Source: Reticulitermes speratus (Eukaryota; Arthropoda; Insecta; Blattodea; Rhinotermitidae). From it: DNA of 64,000 bases. Every line of letters starts with the position of its first letter. The first letter of the stretch is position 1. The notes beneath the pieces are model-generated. The model worked only from the letters and a program-made list of their open reading frames with translations, had not been told where the DNA came from and searched no databases. Location: the NCBI GenBank assembly GCA_021186555.1, contig JAJKFL010000007.1, positions 26,393,677 through 26,457,676 on the forward strand, in the 5' to 3' direction. Below are positions 1 through 8,802 of the stretch, in pieces. The position numbers were made by a program, and so were the translations under genes.

Positions 1-285
1 TTCAAAACTAATTCTGTATTAATGTACTGATGCAAAAGACAAGCCACTTTGTAATGCATTTTGTTCTATAAGCTGGCAGACTGGGCAAATATCTCTGAAC
101 CCGGCTCAAAATGCAGCTAGAGAAATAGATTATTATTTATGTAAAAACGCATAATGGATGGCGTATGTTCTATGTTTAACATGTAGCTCCTTACGTGATG
201 TGTTCTCACGAGCACCACGCACGAGTGCCAACAACTGAACCGAAATAAACCGCAACATATGCAAATGCAATACAGGTGTTGCCCG

Positions 286-347
286 TGTATATATGTATGT
301 ATGTAAGTATGTATGTATGTGTATATATATATATATATGTACATACG
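286..347. repeat. (ATGT)n / (AT)n microsatellite
   Basis: Tetranucleotide ATGT repeats run into an (AT)n tract. An open frame read across it on the minus strand is low-complexity tyrosine/isoleucine/histidine sequence and is not a gene. Bases 1-285 and 348-522 hold nothing I recognise. Confidence 0.9.
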
Positions 348-577
348 TCTCAGCGCAATGTCACACATGAAAACGAGTATCACACCACTGACAGGCCACA
401 CTAAGTTTATAGTTACCTAATGTGTTACATATAAATATGATTACGGTAACATCTGTTCGCAAAATCATGATCTACTAACTACCGGATGGATTTAATATTA
501 TTCATTCCGTACATTTTAACTTTATATTTAAAGTCCGACAAATGTACAATTCAATCACATTAATTGTGCACTTTCCC

Positions 578-624
578 TGTCCTACATGTTTCGAAACCTT
601 AATTTTGTTTCATCTTCAGGGACA
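578..624 (-). other. Hammerhead-like hairpin, left arm
   Basis: Read on the minus strand: TGTCC, CTGAAGA, one T, a five-pair stem GAAAC/GTTTC around a 9-nt loop, GAAAC, AT, GTA, GGACA. TGTCC and GGACA pair, giving the layout of a minimal type-I hammerhead ribozyme: stem I, CUGANGA, stem II, GAAA, tiny stem III, NUH. The extra T before stem II departs from the canonical core, so catalysis is not assured. Confidence 0.55.
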
Positions 625-721
625 CATTATCTAAAATCGCGCACTAGTTACACGAACTGGCACAATTATTTACATGAATTCTTTACAATTGTTTACATAC
701 ACTGTTTAAAATAAATAAAAG

Positions 722-1061
722 TTAAAAATTTTTAACTTTTATTTGTTTTAAACAGTTAAAAATTTTTAACTTTTATTTGTTTTAAACAGTTAAAAATTTT
801 TAACTTTTATTTGTTTTAAACAGTTAAAAATGTTTAAATTTTATTTGTTTTAAACAGTTAAAAATGTTTAAATTTTATTTGTTTTAAACAGTTAAAAATT
901 TTTAACTTTTATTTGTTTTAAACAGTTAAAAATTTTTAACTTTTATTTGTTTTAAACAGTTAAAAATGTTTAAATTTTATTTGTTTTAAACAGTTAAAAA
1001 TGTTTAAATTTTATTTGTTTTAAACAGTTAAAAATTTTTAACTTTTATTTGTTTTAAACAG
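722..1061 (+). repeat. 34-bp tandem array, exactly 10 copies
   Basis: Ten head-to-tail 34-bp units fill the middle of the inverted-repeat element. Two unit types differ at a few bases: type a contains the perfect palindrome GTTAAAAATTTTTAAC, and type b has ATGTTTAAAT there. The order is a a a b b a a b b a, so part of the array was amplified as a four-unit (136-bp) block. The bases just left of the array (about 702-721) are the reverse complement of the unit's second half, which places the original palindrome centre here. Confidence 0.95.
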
Positions 1062-1137
1062 TTTAGGTAAACAATTGTAAAAAATTCATGTAAATAATTG
1101 TGCCAGTTGGTGTAACTAGTGTGCGATTTTAGATAAT

Positions 1138-1184
1138 GTGTCCCTGAAGATGAACCCAAATTAAGGGTTCGAAACATGTAGGAC
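1138..1184 (+). other. Hammerhead-like hairpin, right arm
   Basis: Best-formed copy: stem I TGTCC/GGACA (5 pairs), CTGAAGA, one extra T, stem II GAACCC/GGGTTC (6 pairs, 7-nt loop), GAAAC, then AT and GTA. ACATGT is palindromic, as would suit a dimeric hammerhead with a very short stem III. Compared with the left arm, one stem II pair changes from C-G to A-T with pairing kept. Confidence 0.6.
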
Positions 1185-1240
1185 AGTGAAAGTGCACAAT
1201 TAATATGATTGAATTGTACATTTGTCGGACTTTAAATATA

Positions 1241-1719
1241 CCGAATGGATCTTCTCAAGACAGACATTTATAGAAAACTTATAATTCGGCACTGAAGGCA
1301 GTCTCCTTTGTTTTTATTAATTCATTCTAAAAAACTGTTTTTAACAAAAGACGCTAAAGTTTTAAATTGCCGGTACTTTCTCCACCGGAGACCAAGGGAA
1401 GTACGTTAAAAATGTCAGTTTCCCTTGTCCTCCTTTCGCGGCAGCACCCTAAATTTCAACCCTTTGATTTTCATTTACATATACTAGGAAGCTTTTATTT
1501 TTTTATTTGCACATTGCTTATGATCCATTGATCTCCGAAAGAAATTGTCCAGCACCAAACATTTCTCATTTCAATTTTTAATGTTTATTAAGATTAAGAT
1601 GTCGTAACTTTTGTTGATTAAACATTTTGCTGTTTCTACGTGAGCGTTTTTAGCACTGGTACAACTAGCAAGTCCGTAAAATTCTGACGGTTGAATTTTG
1701 CACTTGGAATAATTTAGTT
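1241..1719. other. No recognisable feature
   Basis: AT-rich sequence with no supported ORF, tRNA-like box or tandem repeat. Confidence 0.6.
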
Positions 1720-1778
1720 TATGGACTCCCTTCAACGACTGGTTTTAAAAGGTAATAAAAACAACATAAATAAGACAG

Positions 1779-1815
1779 CACGTTTCGGAGACAGAATCGG
1801 TCCCCATCCTCAGGC
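1779..1815 (-). other. Hammerhead-like hairpin
   Basis: CTGAGGA, T, a six-pair stem GGGGAC/GTCTCC (one G-U), then GAAACGTG. There is no clear flanking stem I, so it is less canonical than the copy at 1138. Confidence 0.5.
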
Positions 1816-1954
1816 TAAAAGATAAGGTTAAGACTTACTCACTTTAACCCAGACGTTGAGATTTGCTTCACATATGGGGCCAAACTGAATAGATGTTAAC
1901 TTTGTTTTCGAAACGCAGTGTTTTATTTCTTATTATTGCTATTATCTTTTAACA

Positions 1955-1979
1955 TGAGACGATGGACGAAGTTCAGGAA
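1955..1979 (+). repeat. GACGATGGAC motif, diverged copy
   Basis: AGACGATGGACGAAGTTCA is a diverged copy of a motif seen better at 5604, 20311 and 25280. It lies at the outer end of the plus arm of the 1720-1979 element. Confidence 0.5.
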
Positions 1980-2153
1980 TTCAGCGATCCCAAAACAAAC
2001 TATGTTCAAAACCAACAAATACTAAGTGAAAATGAACGGTAAAAAAAATAAAATACTTACGTTCAAAACATTTATCGCTTCGATAATATTTAAAAGAATT
2101 ACGCTCGACATCCGACATCCATCGACATATGTAGGTGTGCATGTAAACTGGTT

Positions 2154-2572
2154 TTAAAACTGTATAGTTTTCCTCCTGTCGCTCCTTGCGGAGCATAGGG
2201 CCTCCTTTCAGAGGTTTCTTGGTCTGGAGGTGTGCATTCTGTAGTGAGTGACCAGTCCACTGACTGCACAAATTCTACTCATCCTGATATGACTGCCAGA
2301 GCCATCTAGCAGTCAATCAGGAGACTTGGGTGAGAAATGGCCGCTGAATTTTGCTTACGAAACATCTCAATTCATGCCCGTAAGGTTCTTTTACATGCCG
2401 TAAATCTACGACATGGGCCGCCGGCTTTACTTCCCCTCCGAAGGAAGTTGTGCTAAGGATTTTTATCACCCTTAAAAATCCATCGCCCTCGGCCGGGATT
2501 GAACCGCGAACCTTGGGTCCAGTGGCGAGCACGCTAACCACTAGTCCACCGAGGACGACTTAAAACTGTATA
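2154..2572 (-). mobile_element. tRNA-derived SINE, family D, with 13-bp TSDs
   Basis: A perfect 13-bp direct repeat TTAAAACTGTATA (2154-2166 and 2560-2572) flanks a 393-bp minus-strand element. Its head (2559 downward) looks tRNA-like: a box A region around GGTGGACTAGTGGTTAGCG and a box B GGTTCAATCC. The body has no ORF. The far end holds a small hairpin with CTCCGCAAGGAG. Such an element would be transcribed by Pol III from the internal boxes and mobilised by a LINE. This is the only copy of the family in the window. Confidence 0.85.
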
Positions 2573-3385
2573 CTTTAACTAAAAAAATTCGAATATAAGC
2601 AGGCTTTTTCGTAAAATTCTCCAATATAAAAAATTGACATAAACTACTGTTACCCGTAGTGTAGTTGTTTTATGGATGTAGCCGGAAAAAGAGGAAGAAC
2701 TTTACGAAGCGATCAGCAGACACATTAAAAATCACAATTCAATAGTAAGTAAATGACAAACGGATGGTTTAAAGTACAATGTATAAAGGAAATATCACGT
2801 GAGCGTCAGTGGCAAACCAGAAAAATTGCGATATTCCATGACTGCTACATTTCACCCACTTGATATTTAGTGCCAACTCATCTTGTTCCCTATTTTTCTT
2901 TCAGTATTCATGCATCATCTATTAGAAAAATAAAGCAGGCCTAAGCTTCTATCAGTCAGGAATTAATTTGGTGCTGCTATGCAGAAGGCCGGATGAATAT
3001 TTTACGCCAAGTTGGACTCTACATATCATTTGCTGAGTCCTGAAGGAGGGTAGCGGAAGGAAATGACTACAGGACTTGTCGCTTGTAGACGAGTGGTGGA
3101 AGACACTGTCCCCCTACCGGTAGCCAGACAATATTTTAACAAAGCTTTCTTTGCTGTTTTTCATTACTGTTGTAAATGCTCATTTATTGAGTATATAAAA
3201 ATATTTTCACACCCAGGTAGCAAATCAGTGAAGTCGATTAAACTGGTTTCGTAAATATGCCCTTAAAGTCTGGAAATTCCAAAATAAATTATACCTTAAA
3301 AACATTTTAGATGGTAAGATTAACCAAAGTTACCTCAAGCACTGTCTAGGCACAATACAAAGTCAAGATAATTTCTTATACTTTG
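2573..3385. other. No recognisable feature
   Basis: No supported gene or repeat. Short ORFs (for example 3063-3254) have no recognisable domain. Confidence 0.6.
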
Positions 3386-3810
3386 TTTCCACATTTTTTT
3401 TTCTATGGCTCGACAGCCATATATGGCCCTGGGCCTCCTCTTTTCGTCAAGGTTTCATGATCACCACACATTTGAGACACACCACAGTCGGTAGGACTCC
3501 TCTGGACGAGGGACCAGCTCGTCGCAGAGACCTCTACCGACAACACACAACACTCACAAGAGACAGACATCCATGCCCCGGTGGGATTTTTTTTTTACTA
3601 ATTTCTGGGTTTTCCCCTTTGATCCATTTTTGTTCTGTATTAATCCTTTTTCGTCCTTTCCTGTCACTTACGGTCCACAACCGTCTTTTTACAACACAAC
3701 ACAAACATCAATGCCCCCGGTTGGATTCGAACCCACGATCCTAGTAAGCGAGCGGCCGAAGACCCACGCCTTAGACCGCACGGCCACTGGGATCGGCTTT
3801 TTTCCACATT
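3386..3810 (-). mobile_element. tRNA(Leu)-like SINE, family A, one extra module
   Basis: TTTCCACATT repeats at 3386-3395 and 3801-3810 are a 10-bp TSD around a minus-strand SINE. The head (about 3800 to 3715) has GGCCGTGCGGTCTAAGGCG, close to the 5' half of leucine tRNAs, and box B GGTTCGAATCC. The body follows, with TCTCTTGTGAG and CTCTGCGACGAG landmarks, and a poly-A tail (poly-T on plus). Between head and body sits one extra module of 138 bp (ATGCCCC starts at 3573 and 3711) ending in an A-rich run. ORFs over it are spurious. Confidence 0.92.
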
Positions 3811-5574
3811 ACCATAGAAAATTGTTTCAAATAAAAGTCGCAGATGTTAATTAAGGGTAGATGTAATTTTTGTAAAACTTTGTTGCACGTGAAGCCTTTT
3901 TGGAGTTTTGAGTGTCACGTAAACTGCACGTTACTTTCAATGCCAATGAACCAAAATAAAATTCGCTGGATAACTTAATACAGAGCTTCAATACTCTCTT
4001 TTTAACACTTCCTGACGTGAAAAACACAGACGGATTGACCTGCCCATTACGGATTCATTTAGTGCTCTTCTTACAGAAAATATACCGAAAGTAAAGAAAC
4101 GCTGGAGTGTAAAGGCAGTGTGACGTGTTCTGTCCATTAAAACATGGCGCTGCCCATATATTTCAGTTTGCAGTCCTGGGCGTGTTTAGATACTATCCCA
4201 GCTGAGGACAGATGAAAGAAATTACTGTCGTCCCCTGAGATCGAGCTGGAAGCTTCAAGGGTAAAGCTGTCACAACTGCTAGTTTATGTGGAATACAATT
4301 TGGAAATAAAGTACGTGATAAATTGCTTTTCTGACAAAAGTTCTGCGCACAACGTATTGTGAGAAGGACAAGCCACAATCGGGAGAGTGACGATCCGCTA
4401 ACACGCACAGCGATGTCGCCGCGTGGTCTTGCTGCCTAAGTACAAGCTTCTGGGGGAAAACAACCTTTGTTTCTTATACATTAATTTCGCCCAGAGAATA
4501 GCCAAATTTTAATTAAATTAAAATTAAATATATGTATATATATATGTATATTTCACTGTATCTTTGTCTCGCTGTGTATATAGGAACATAAAATGAGATC
4601 GGACAATTGTAAATACGAAAATTGTTTTCATAATACAGTTAAAGGCTCTGAAATTAAAGCAGAATTATTGTGTACAGAGTGCTGTAACTACCCTTCACTC
4701 GGAGCTAGGGCCTACCTAGCCTGATATACATCACACTCACTACACGACTTTACAAAGGGGTAAAGCGGTGGAAGCGTGAAGCCAACTACTTCATTTTATC
4801 CACTGCCGAATTTAATGACAAGTATAGCTTTAAATTTACGCATTCTACACTCCTTAATGATCTGATGCTAAGCGTAGACAAAACTCTGTTTATTATCTGC
4901 AGTTATAACATGCAAACAATTCACCTCTGACAGTTGAAGTACGCACAGCAACGAAAGCCAAGTACTTTATTACTATAAAGCACATAGAAGAGCACCCGCG
5001 CAGGCTTGTCATCCTGATAATTACGGCAAAGTGAGCTGTATGAGAGTTCATCCTTAGATTAACAATCAGTCCTACCAACTGTCCCACACGAACGTCACAC
5101 ACAGTAATCAATTAAGGAGCTCTATCTCTTTGTACTTAAAGGTAAGCAATTTGAAAATAATTTTCTGATATCATCTGATGAAATTCACTGGGTGAAAAAT
5201 ATACATGGCAGTCCTGTCAGCGTTAGAGTAATTAAATCGGAAAAAAATGAGGAGTCGAAGCTTAAAGGAAACAACAAATACCTACACAAAGTCTGGTGGT
5301 TGGAATACCACAAAAGAAGCGATCACTAGGGAGACCTACTTGTGTACCGAAGAATAAAACAAACTAGAATACCTGTAAGTGTTTCGAGTGTGGTGTTTAA
5401 TTATAACCACGAACATACTTTTTCTAAATGTATATTCCAAATGTAATTTTCCGTAAAAAGGTTAAGAGCCTTCGGTAATTAACAATCACGCACAGAGGTT
5501 GACAGTAGCTTTGCCTGTCAGGACAACCTGCGTAGGTTTTTATACATTAGCCCGGACACGTGGACCGGTCCTGA
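3811..5574. other. No gene; one AT-rich simple tract
   Basis: Only a (TATA/TATG) simple tract near 4525-4555 stands out. The 4193-4408 and 4893-5111 ORFs show no domain and no splice context I can support. Confidence 0.6.
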
Positions 5575-5627
5575 GCCCGAAACGTGGTGTTGCTTTTAAA
5601 ACACCAGACGATGGACAAAGTCCATGA
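5575..5627 (+). repeat. GAAACGTGG plus GACGATGGAC hairpin motif
   Basis: CCTGAG and CCGAAACGTGGTG are followed about 15 bases later by CACCAGACGATGGAC, AAA, GTCCATGAA. ATGGAC and GTCCAT form a perfect six-pair hairpin. This copy keeps the end of the hammerhead-like motif but has lost its stem II. Confidence 0.5.
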
Positions 5628-5691
5628 AGCTGATGACCTCAATACTAAATTTCTTGTCTAGCTAAGCAACTGGGCATACCAACTATTCGTC

Positions 5692-5955
5692 GGGCACACG
5701 GTGGCGTTTTGGTTAAGGCACTGTGCTACAAGCTGAAAGTCGTGGATTCGATTCCCGATGGGGTCATTTTTGATTGACTTAACACTTCCGGCAGCACTTT
5801 GGCCCTGGAGTCGACTCAGGCGGCCGGTGCGTAGGGCTAACAACCTTAGCATTTTCATGTGCCGATTGTCTATAAATTCCAGGAGCCTCAACCTCTTGCA
5901 GCCCTAAGGGCCTGTCCAGGTGTGTAATGGGGTAACAGAAATAAAGAAAACCGCC
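5692..5955 (+). mobile_element. tRNA-derived SINE, family B
   Basis: The tRNA-like head has box A around GGTGGCG...GGTTAAGGCAC and box B GGATTCGATTCCCG. The body landmarks are TTCCGGCAGCA, GGCCCTGGAG, GTCGACTCAGG, GGCGGCCGGTGC and a CATGTGCCGATTGTCTA block. The end is AGGGCCTGTCCAGG and a short A-rich tail. Compared with 48222 it lacks the central segment with ACAGAAATGGGTACCAGG, so it has an internal deletion. Confidence 0.85.
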
Positions 5956-6185
5956 ATAAAAATCTGTTAAGTCTCCAGGTCAAGATTCGAAAGCAGAACC
6001 TCCCAAATACAAAGCATGCGCGTCACGCGCTATAATACAAAGATCACAACCATGCAAAAGTTATGAGGAGCGAGGAAATAAAGAAGAATAGAAATAAAAC
6101 ATCTACATAAGAAATAGCAAATGAAACAAAATACATAGATACAAATAATTAAAGTACATAAACCTCACATTTTAAGTGTTCTGTG

Positions 6186-6233
6186 TGTCTCCCCTGAGGA
6201 TGGTGTGATGTTACACCGAAACATGTCGAGAGT
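6186..6233 (+). other. Hammerhead-like hairpin with GUC triplet
   Basis: CTGAGGA, T, stem GGTGT/ACACC (6-nt loop), GAAAC, AT, GTC. TCTC and GAGA flank it but need a two-base bulge to pair as stem I. The triplet is GTC, the commonest hammerhead cleavage triplet. Confidence 0.55.
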
Positions 6234-6329
6234 CATAAAGTTAGTTACATTACACTTCAATATTGTGTACTAGTTGGTGGTAATACATGTTGATATTTTA
6301 AATTATATCAGCCAGCCCAAAGTAGACAC

Positions 6330-6405
6330 ACATACACTCACTCACTCACTCACTCATACACACACACTCACATACAAACTCACACTCACACACACACACA
6401 CAAGG
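6330..6405. repeat. (CTCA)n and (CA)n microsatellite
   Basis: ACTCACTC runs pass into CACACA. The cysteine/valine/glutamate-rich minus-strand frame over it is a low-complexity artefact. Confidence 0.9.
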
Positions 6406-7102
6406 TGAGCTAGACCTAGGCTGTCGCTCTCTTCTGAACGAATTCGAAAACAATTTTCTAAACAATACCCCATTCATTTCAACATCCAACAAGATTCCTT
6501 CTCTCTCGCTTGCCTTTACCATCGGCTGACTCAACCTGCTTCATCACAAGAATTCTTTTCTTATTTCATTCTCGCCCCTCTGCACACGAGTTTCTGGATA
6601 TTCCTTCTTCTCTTTCCTTCCCTTTTGAAGTTCATACAACCGACTGAGCAATTCGTTTGGGCCACTTTCCACTTTCAAAAAGTTGCCCTGACTGCCAAAT
6701 CTTACAGTGCGACTTCAAATGTTGATAGAATGCAGTTCAAAAGCCCCCCCCCCCCACCTCATACCTCCTGTTTCCTTCGACCCCCTCCCATCGTCTTCTG
6801 TCATATCTTGAATGTGCTAAATCAGAATAGGAATTCAATACTAGTTGTCAAGTTACGCAGTTCTGGTCTGTAAGGATTGCTACTGTGTGAGACATAGAGA
6901 AACTTCGCACAAGTGCAACTTTATGCTGTCAGGAAGGCTTCAAATGCGGACTGCTCAGTACAGTGGATATATTCTGAACGGGCAACTGTCAGGCTTCTTG
7001 GATAATGCAGTTACTGCTAACATTTCATATCAAGGAGGTACATTTTATGTAGTACATTTGAGCTTATGAACTCCTATAACCAATGCCATCACGCCTATAA
7101 AA
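6406..7102. other. No gene; short poly-C run
   Basis: A run of about 13 C lies near 6745. The 6625-6873 and 6845-7069 ORFs have no recognisable domains. Confidence 0.6.
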
Positions 7103-7221
7103 CTAAGTTTTTATAAACTTTAATCTTAAATCACCGTGCATTTCTATAATCAGCAATAAGTCACCAACAAATGCACAAAACATTCGTGCATTTGTTGGTG
7201 ACTTATTGCTAAGTTTTTATA
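7103..7221. repeat. Perfect 25-bp inverted repeat inside a 13-bp direct repeat
   Basis: AGCAATAAGTCACC... at 7152-7176 is matched exactly by its reverse complement at 7186-7210, with a 9-nt spacer. The pair sits inside a direct repeat CTAAGTTTTTATA (7103-7115 and 7209-7221). An RNA would form an uninterrupted hairpin. Perfect arms plus flanking direct repeats suit a replication template switch or a very young palindromic insertion better than an old microRNA precursor. Confidence 0.85.
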
Positions 7222-7764
7222 GTTTTTCAGCAGAAGTTTCTAATTTCTGTCGCTCACGTAATAATATTAAAAAGCATATGTATTAAAGTCTGTGTGTTAA
7301 CTCTAACAAAAACACTCCAGACAACTGTATTGCTATCCCACTAATTTTTGACACTGTCCTCGCGACAACTGCAGCCTTTGTGTCATATCGTAAGACGATC
7401 TTTCATATTCCCTGTTCATGTCAGTCTATGTACTGTCTTATCAGTTATCCTGCCACAATTTTTCCCACCTAGTGGTCGTCACTAATTTTGTGGCCGCCAA
7501 TATTTTACTCACCGCTGGAAGACAGATGGTAATTGCTCTTCGCTAGGTCAGGGTCGTATGCAGGATATTGTAAAGTCCTTCATTCGTGAAACTGTACGTC
7601 ATATAAACTTATTTTCTGAACGACCCTCGAAGTTACCTATCTTCTATAAGACGTAGGTAGGAATCTGTCACACGTATTTCATTTGAACGGATAAAAAAAG
7701 TCTTTGGTTTGCTTATCCCTTTGTGAACGATATAAGTGAAAATGAATAAATATAACGTCAATCA
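7222..7764. other. No recognisable feature
   Basis: AT-rich, with no supported ORF, RNA or repeat. Confidence 0.6.
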
Positions 7765-7800
7765 CAACTCCTGCATATATGTTTATTTATTATATTTTAT

Positions 7801-7841
7801 ACTACATGTTTCGGCCTCTTTTGGCCATCGTCAAATACATC
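7801..7841 (-). other. Hammerhead-like hairpin
   Basis: TTGACGA (U in place of the first C), T, stem GGCC/GGCC with an AAAAGA loop, GAAAC, AT, GTA. The flanks pair with G-U wobbles (TGTAT with GTATA). Confidence 0.5.
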
Positions 7842-8326
7842 TAAACACAAAAAGTACTTGGAGGAAAGATGTATCAACTTTAAAACCCCAGACACACACA
7901 AACCAGCATATAATCCAAGAATATCCAACTGTAAGGGTCTTCTTATATTTTCTATACGCCCCATGTATTTTTTTACTTACATTTCATAATTTTATACTTA
8001 AACGTTCTCTTCTTTTAATTTAATGCAGAACCACCATACAATACAAATATAACCTAAGAAAGGACAGTCTATCCAAAGAGAGCTTAAAAAATCTCAAAAT
8101 ACAAAGAGATATAATTATTTAAATTTATATACATACCTGAACAGGAACCTGCTACAGAGTTTTACAACGTAACTTCCTCTACACATTTATAATACCTGCA
8201 TTAGACGTATGAACCTTTATGCTTACAAATCCCACTACAACTGTTAAGAATAAGATCTTATTCTGAACTTAAACATTTTACGGTTGTAATTATCCTTCGT
8301 CCTAGTACTTTTTTATGTTTATATAT

Positions 8327-8364
8327 ATGTGATGATGGCCGAAATACGCCGAAAAACATAGTAC
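8327..8364 (+). other. Hammerhead-like hairpin, decayed
   Basis: GTGATGA, T, stem GGC/GCC with an 8-nt loop, GAAAAACAT. Two extra A residues interrupt GAAAC. It is the right-arm partner of the copy at 7801. Confidence 0.45.
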
Positions 8365-8386
8365 AAAATATAATATATAACCATAT

Positions 8387-8802
8387 ATAGACAATAGTTG
8401 CCGATCCAGTGGCCGTGCGGTCTAAGGCGTGGGTCTTCGGCCGCTCGCTTACTAGGATCGTGGGTTCGAATCCCACCGGGGGCATGGATGTTTGTGTTGT
8501 GTTTGTTATAAGGACGGTAGCATGGAACGTAAAAGTGACATGAAGGACGAAAGGATTTAAACTGGGGGAAAAACCTCGGACAGGCAAAAAAAAAATCCCA
8601 CCGGGGGCATGTATGTCTGTCTCTTGTGAGTGTTGTGTGTTGTCAGGTAGAGGTCTCTGCGACGAGCTGGTACCTCGTCCAGAGGAGTCCTACCGACTGT
8701 GGTATGTCTAAAAAGTGTGTGATCGTGAAGCCTCGACGAAACGAGGAGACCCAGGCCCATATAGGGCTGTTGAGCCATACAAAAACAAATAGACAATGGT
8801 TG
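8387..8802 (+). mobile_element. tRNA(Leu)-like SINE, family A, one extra module
   Basis: ATAGACAATAGTTG (8387-8400) and ATAGACAATGGTTG (8789-8802) are a 14-bp TSD with one mismatch. The head has GGCCGTGCGGTCTAAGGCG and box B GGGTTCGAATCCC (about 8462-8474). One 125-bp module separates two copies of CACCGGGGGCATG (CAT at 8483 and 8608). Its A-rich 3' end is an (A)9 run just before the second copy. The normal body and a short A-rich tail follow. The insertion lies directly against the inverted-repeat element at 7765-8392. Confidence 0.93.

Larger units (their letters stand above)
523..1240. mobile_element. Inverted-repeat element with hammerhead-like arms and expanded centre
   Basis: The left arm (523 to about 736) and right arm (about 1028-1240) are near-perfect reverse complements: TATATTTAAAGTCCGACA at the left end is mirrored at 1223-1240. 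Pairing continues inward through AATTGTGCAC, the hairpin motif, CAATTGTTTAC and the 34-bp repeat unit itself. The whole element is therefore one long palindrome whose centre has expanded into a tandem array. It has no coding capacity. A near direct repeat, CCGGATGGAT at 482-491 and CCGAATGGAT at 1241-1250, could be a target duplication, but that would leave about 30 unmatched bases at the left end. It is probably a non-autonomous transposon or foldback element. An inverted pair of Penelope-like terminal repeats is an alternative. Confidence 0.8.
1720..1979. mobile_element. Small inverted-repeat element with degenerate hammerhead-like arms
   Basis: Reading outward on the minus strand from 1815 and on the plus strand from 1884 gives homologous sequence: CTGA..., a stem, CGAAACG, a T-rich stretch ending CTTTTAA, then a GACGATGGAC-like motif. 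The minus arm is well formed: CTGAGGA, T, stem GGGGAC/GTCTCC, GAAACGTG. The plus arm (1884-1920) keeps CTGAATA and CGAAACG but its stem is weak. No coding sequence. It is probably an older relative of the element at 523-1240. Confidence 0.6.
7765..8392. mobile_element. Inverted-repeat element with hammerhead-like arms
   Basis: The left arm (about 7768-7895) and right arm (about 8270-8392, reversed) align over roughly 120 bp: TATGTTTATTTATTATATTTT, a GTTTCGGCC...GGCCATCGTCA hairpin, TAAACACAAAAAGTACTTGG. The interior (7896-8269) is AT-rich with only short ORFs. The architecture matches the element at 523-1240, without the tandem array. A SINE has inserted just outside its right end. Confidence 0.75.

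Noticed and set aside
8401..8480. Leucine tRNA gene at the SINE head
   Set aside because: The acceptor end cannot pair properly and the sequence continues into a shared SINE body with TSDs. The same applies to the other tRNA-like heads.
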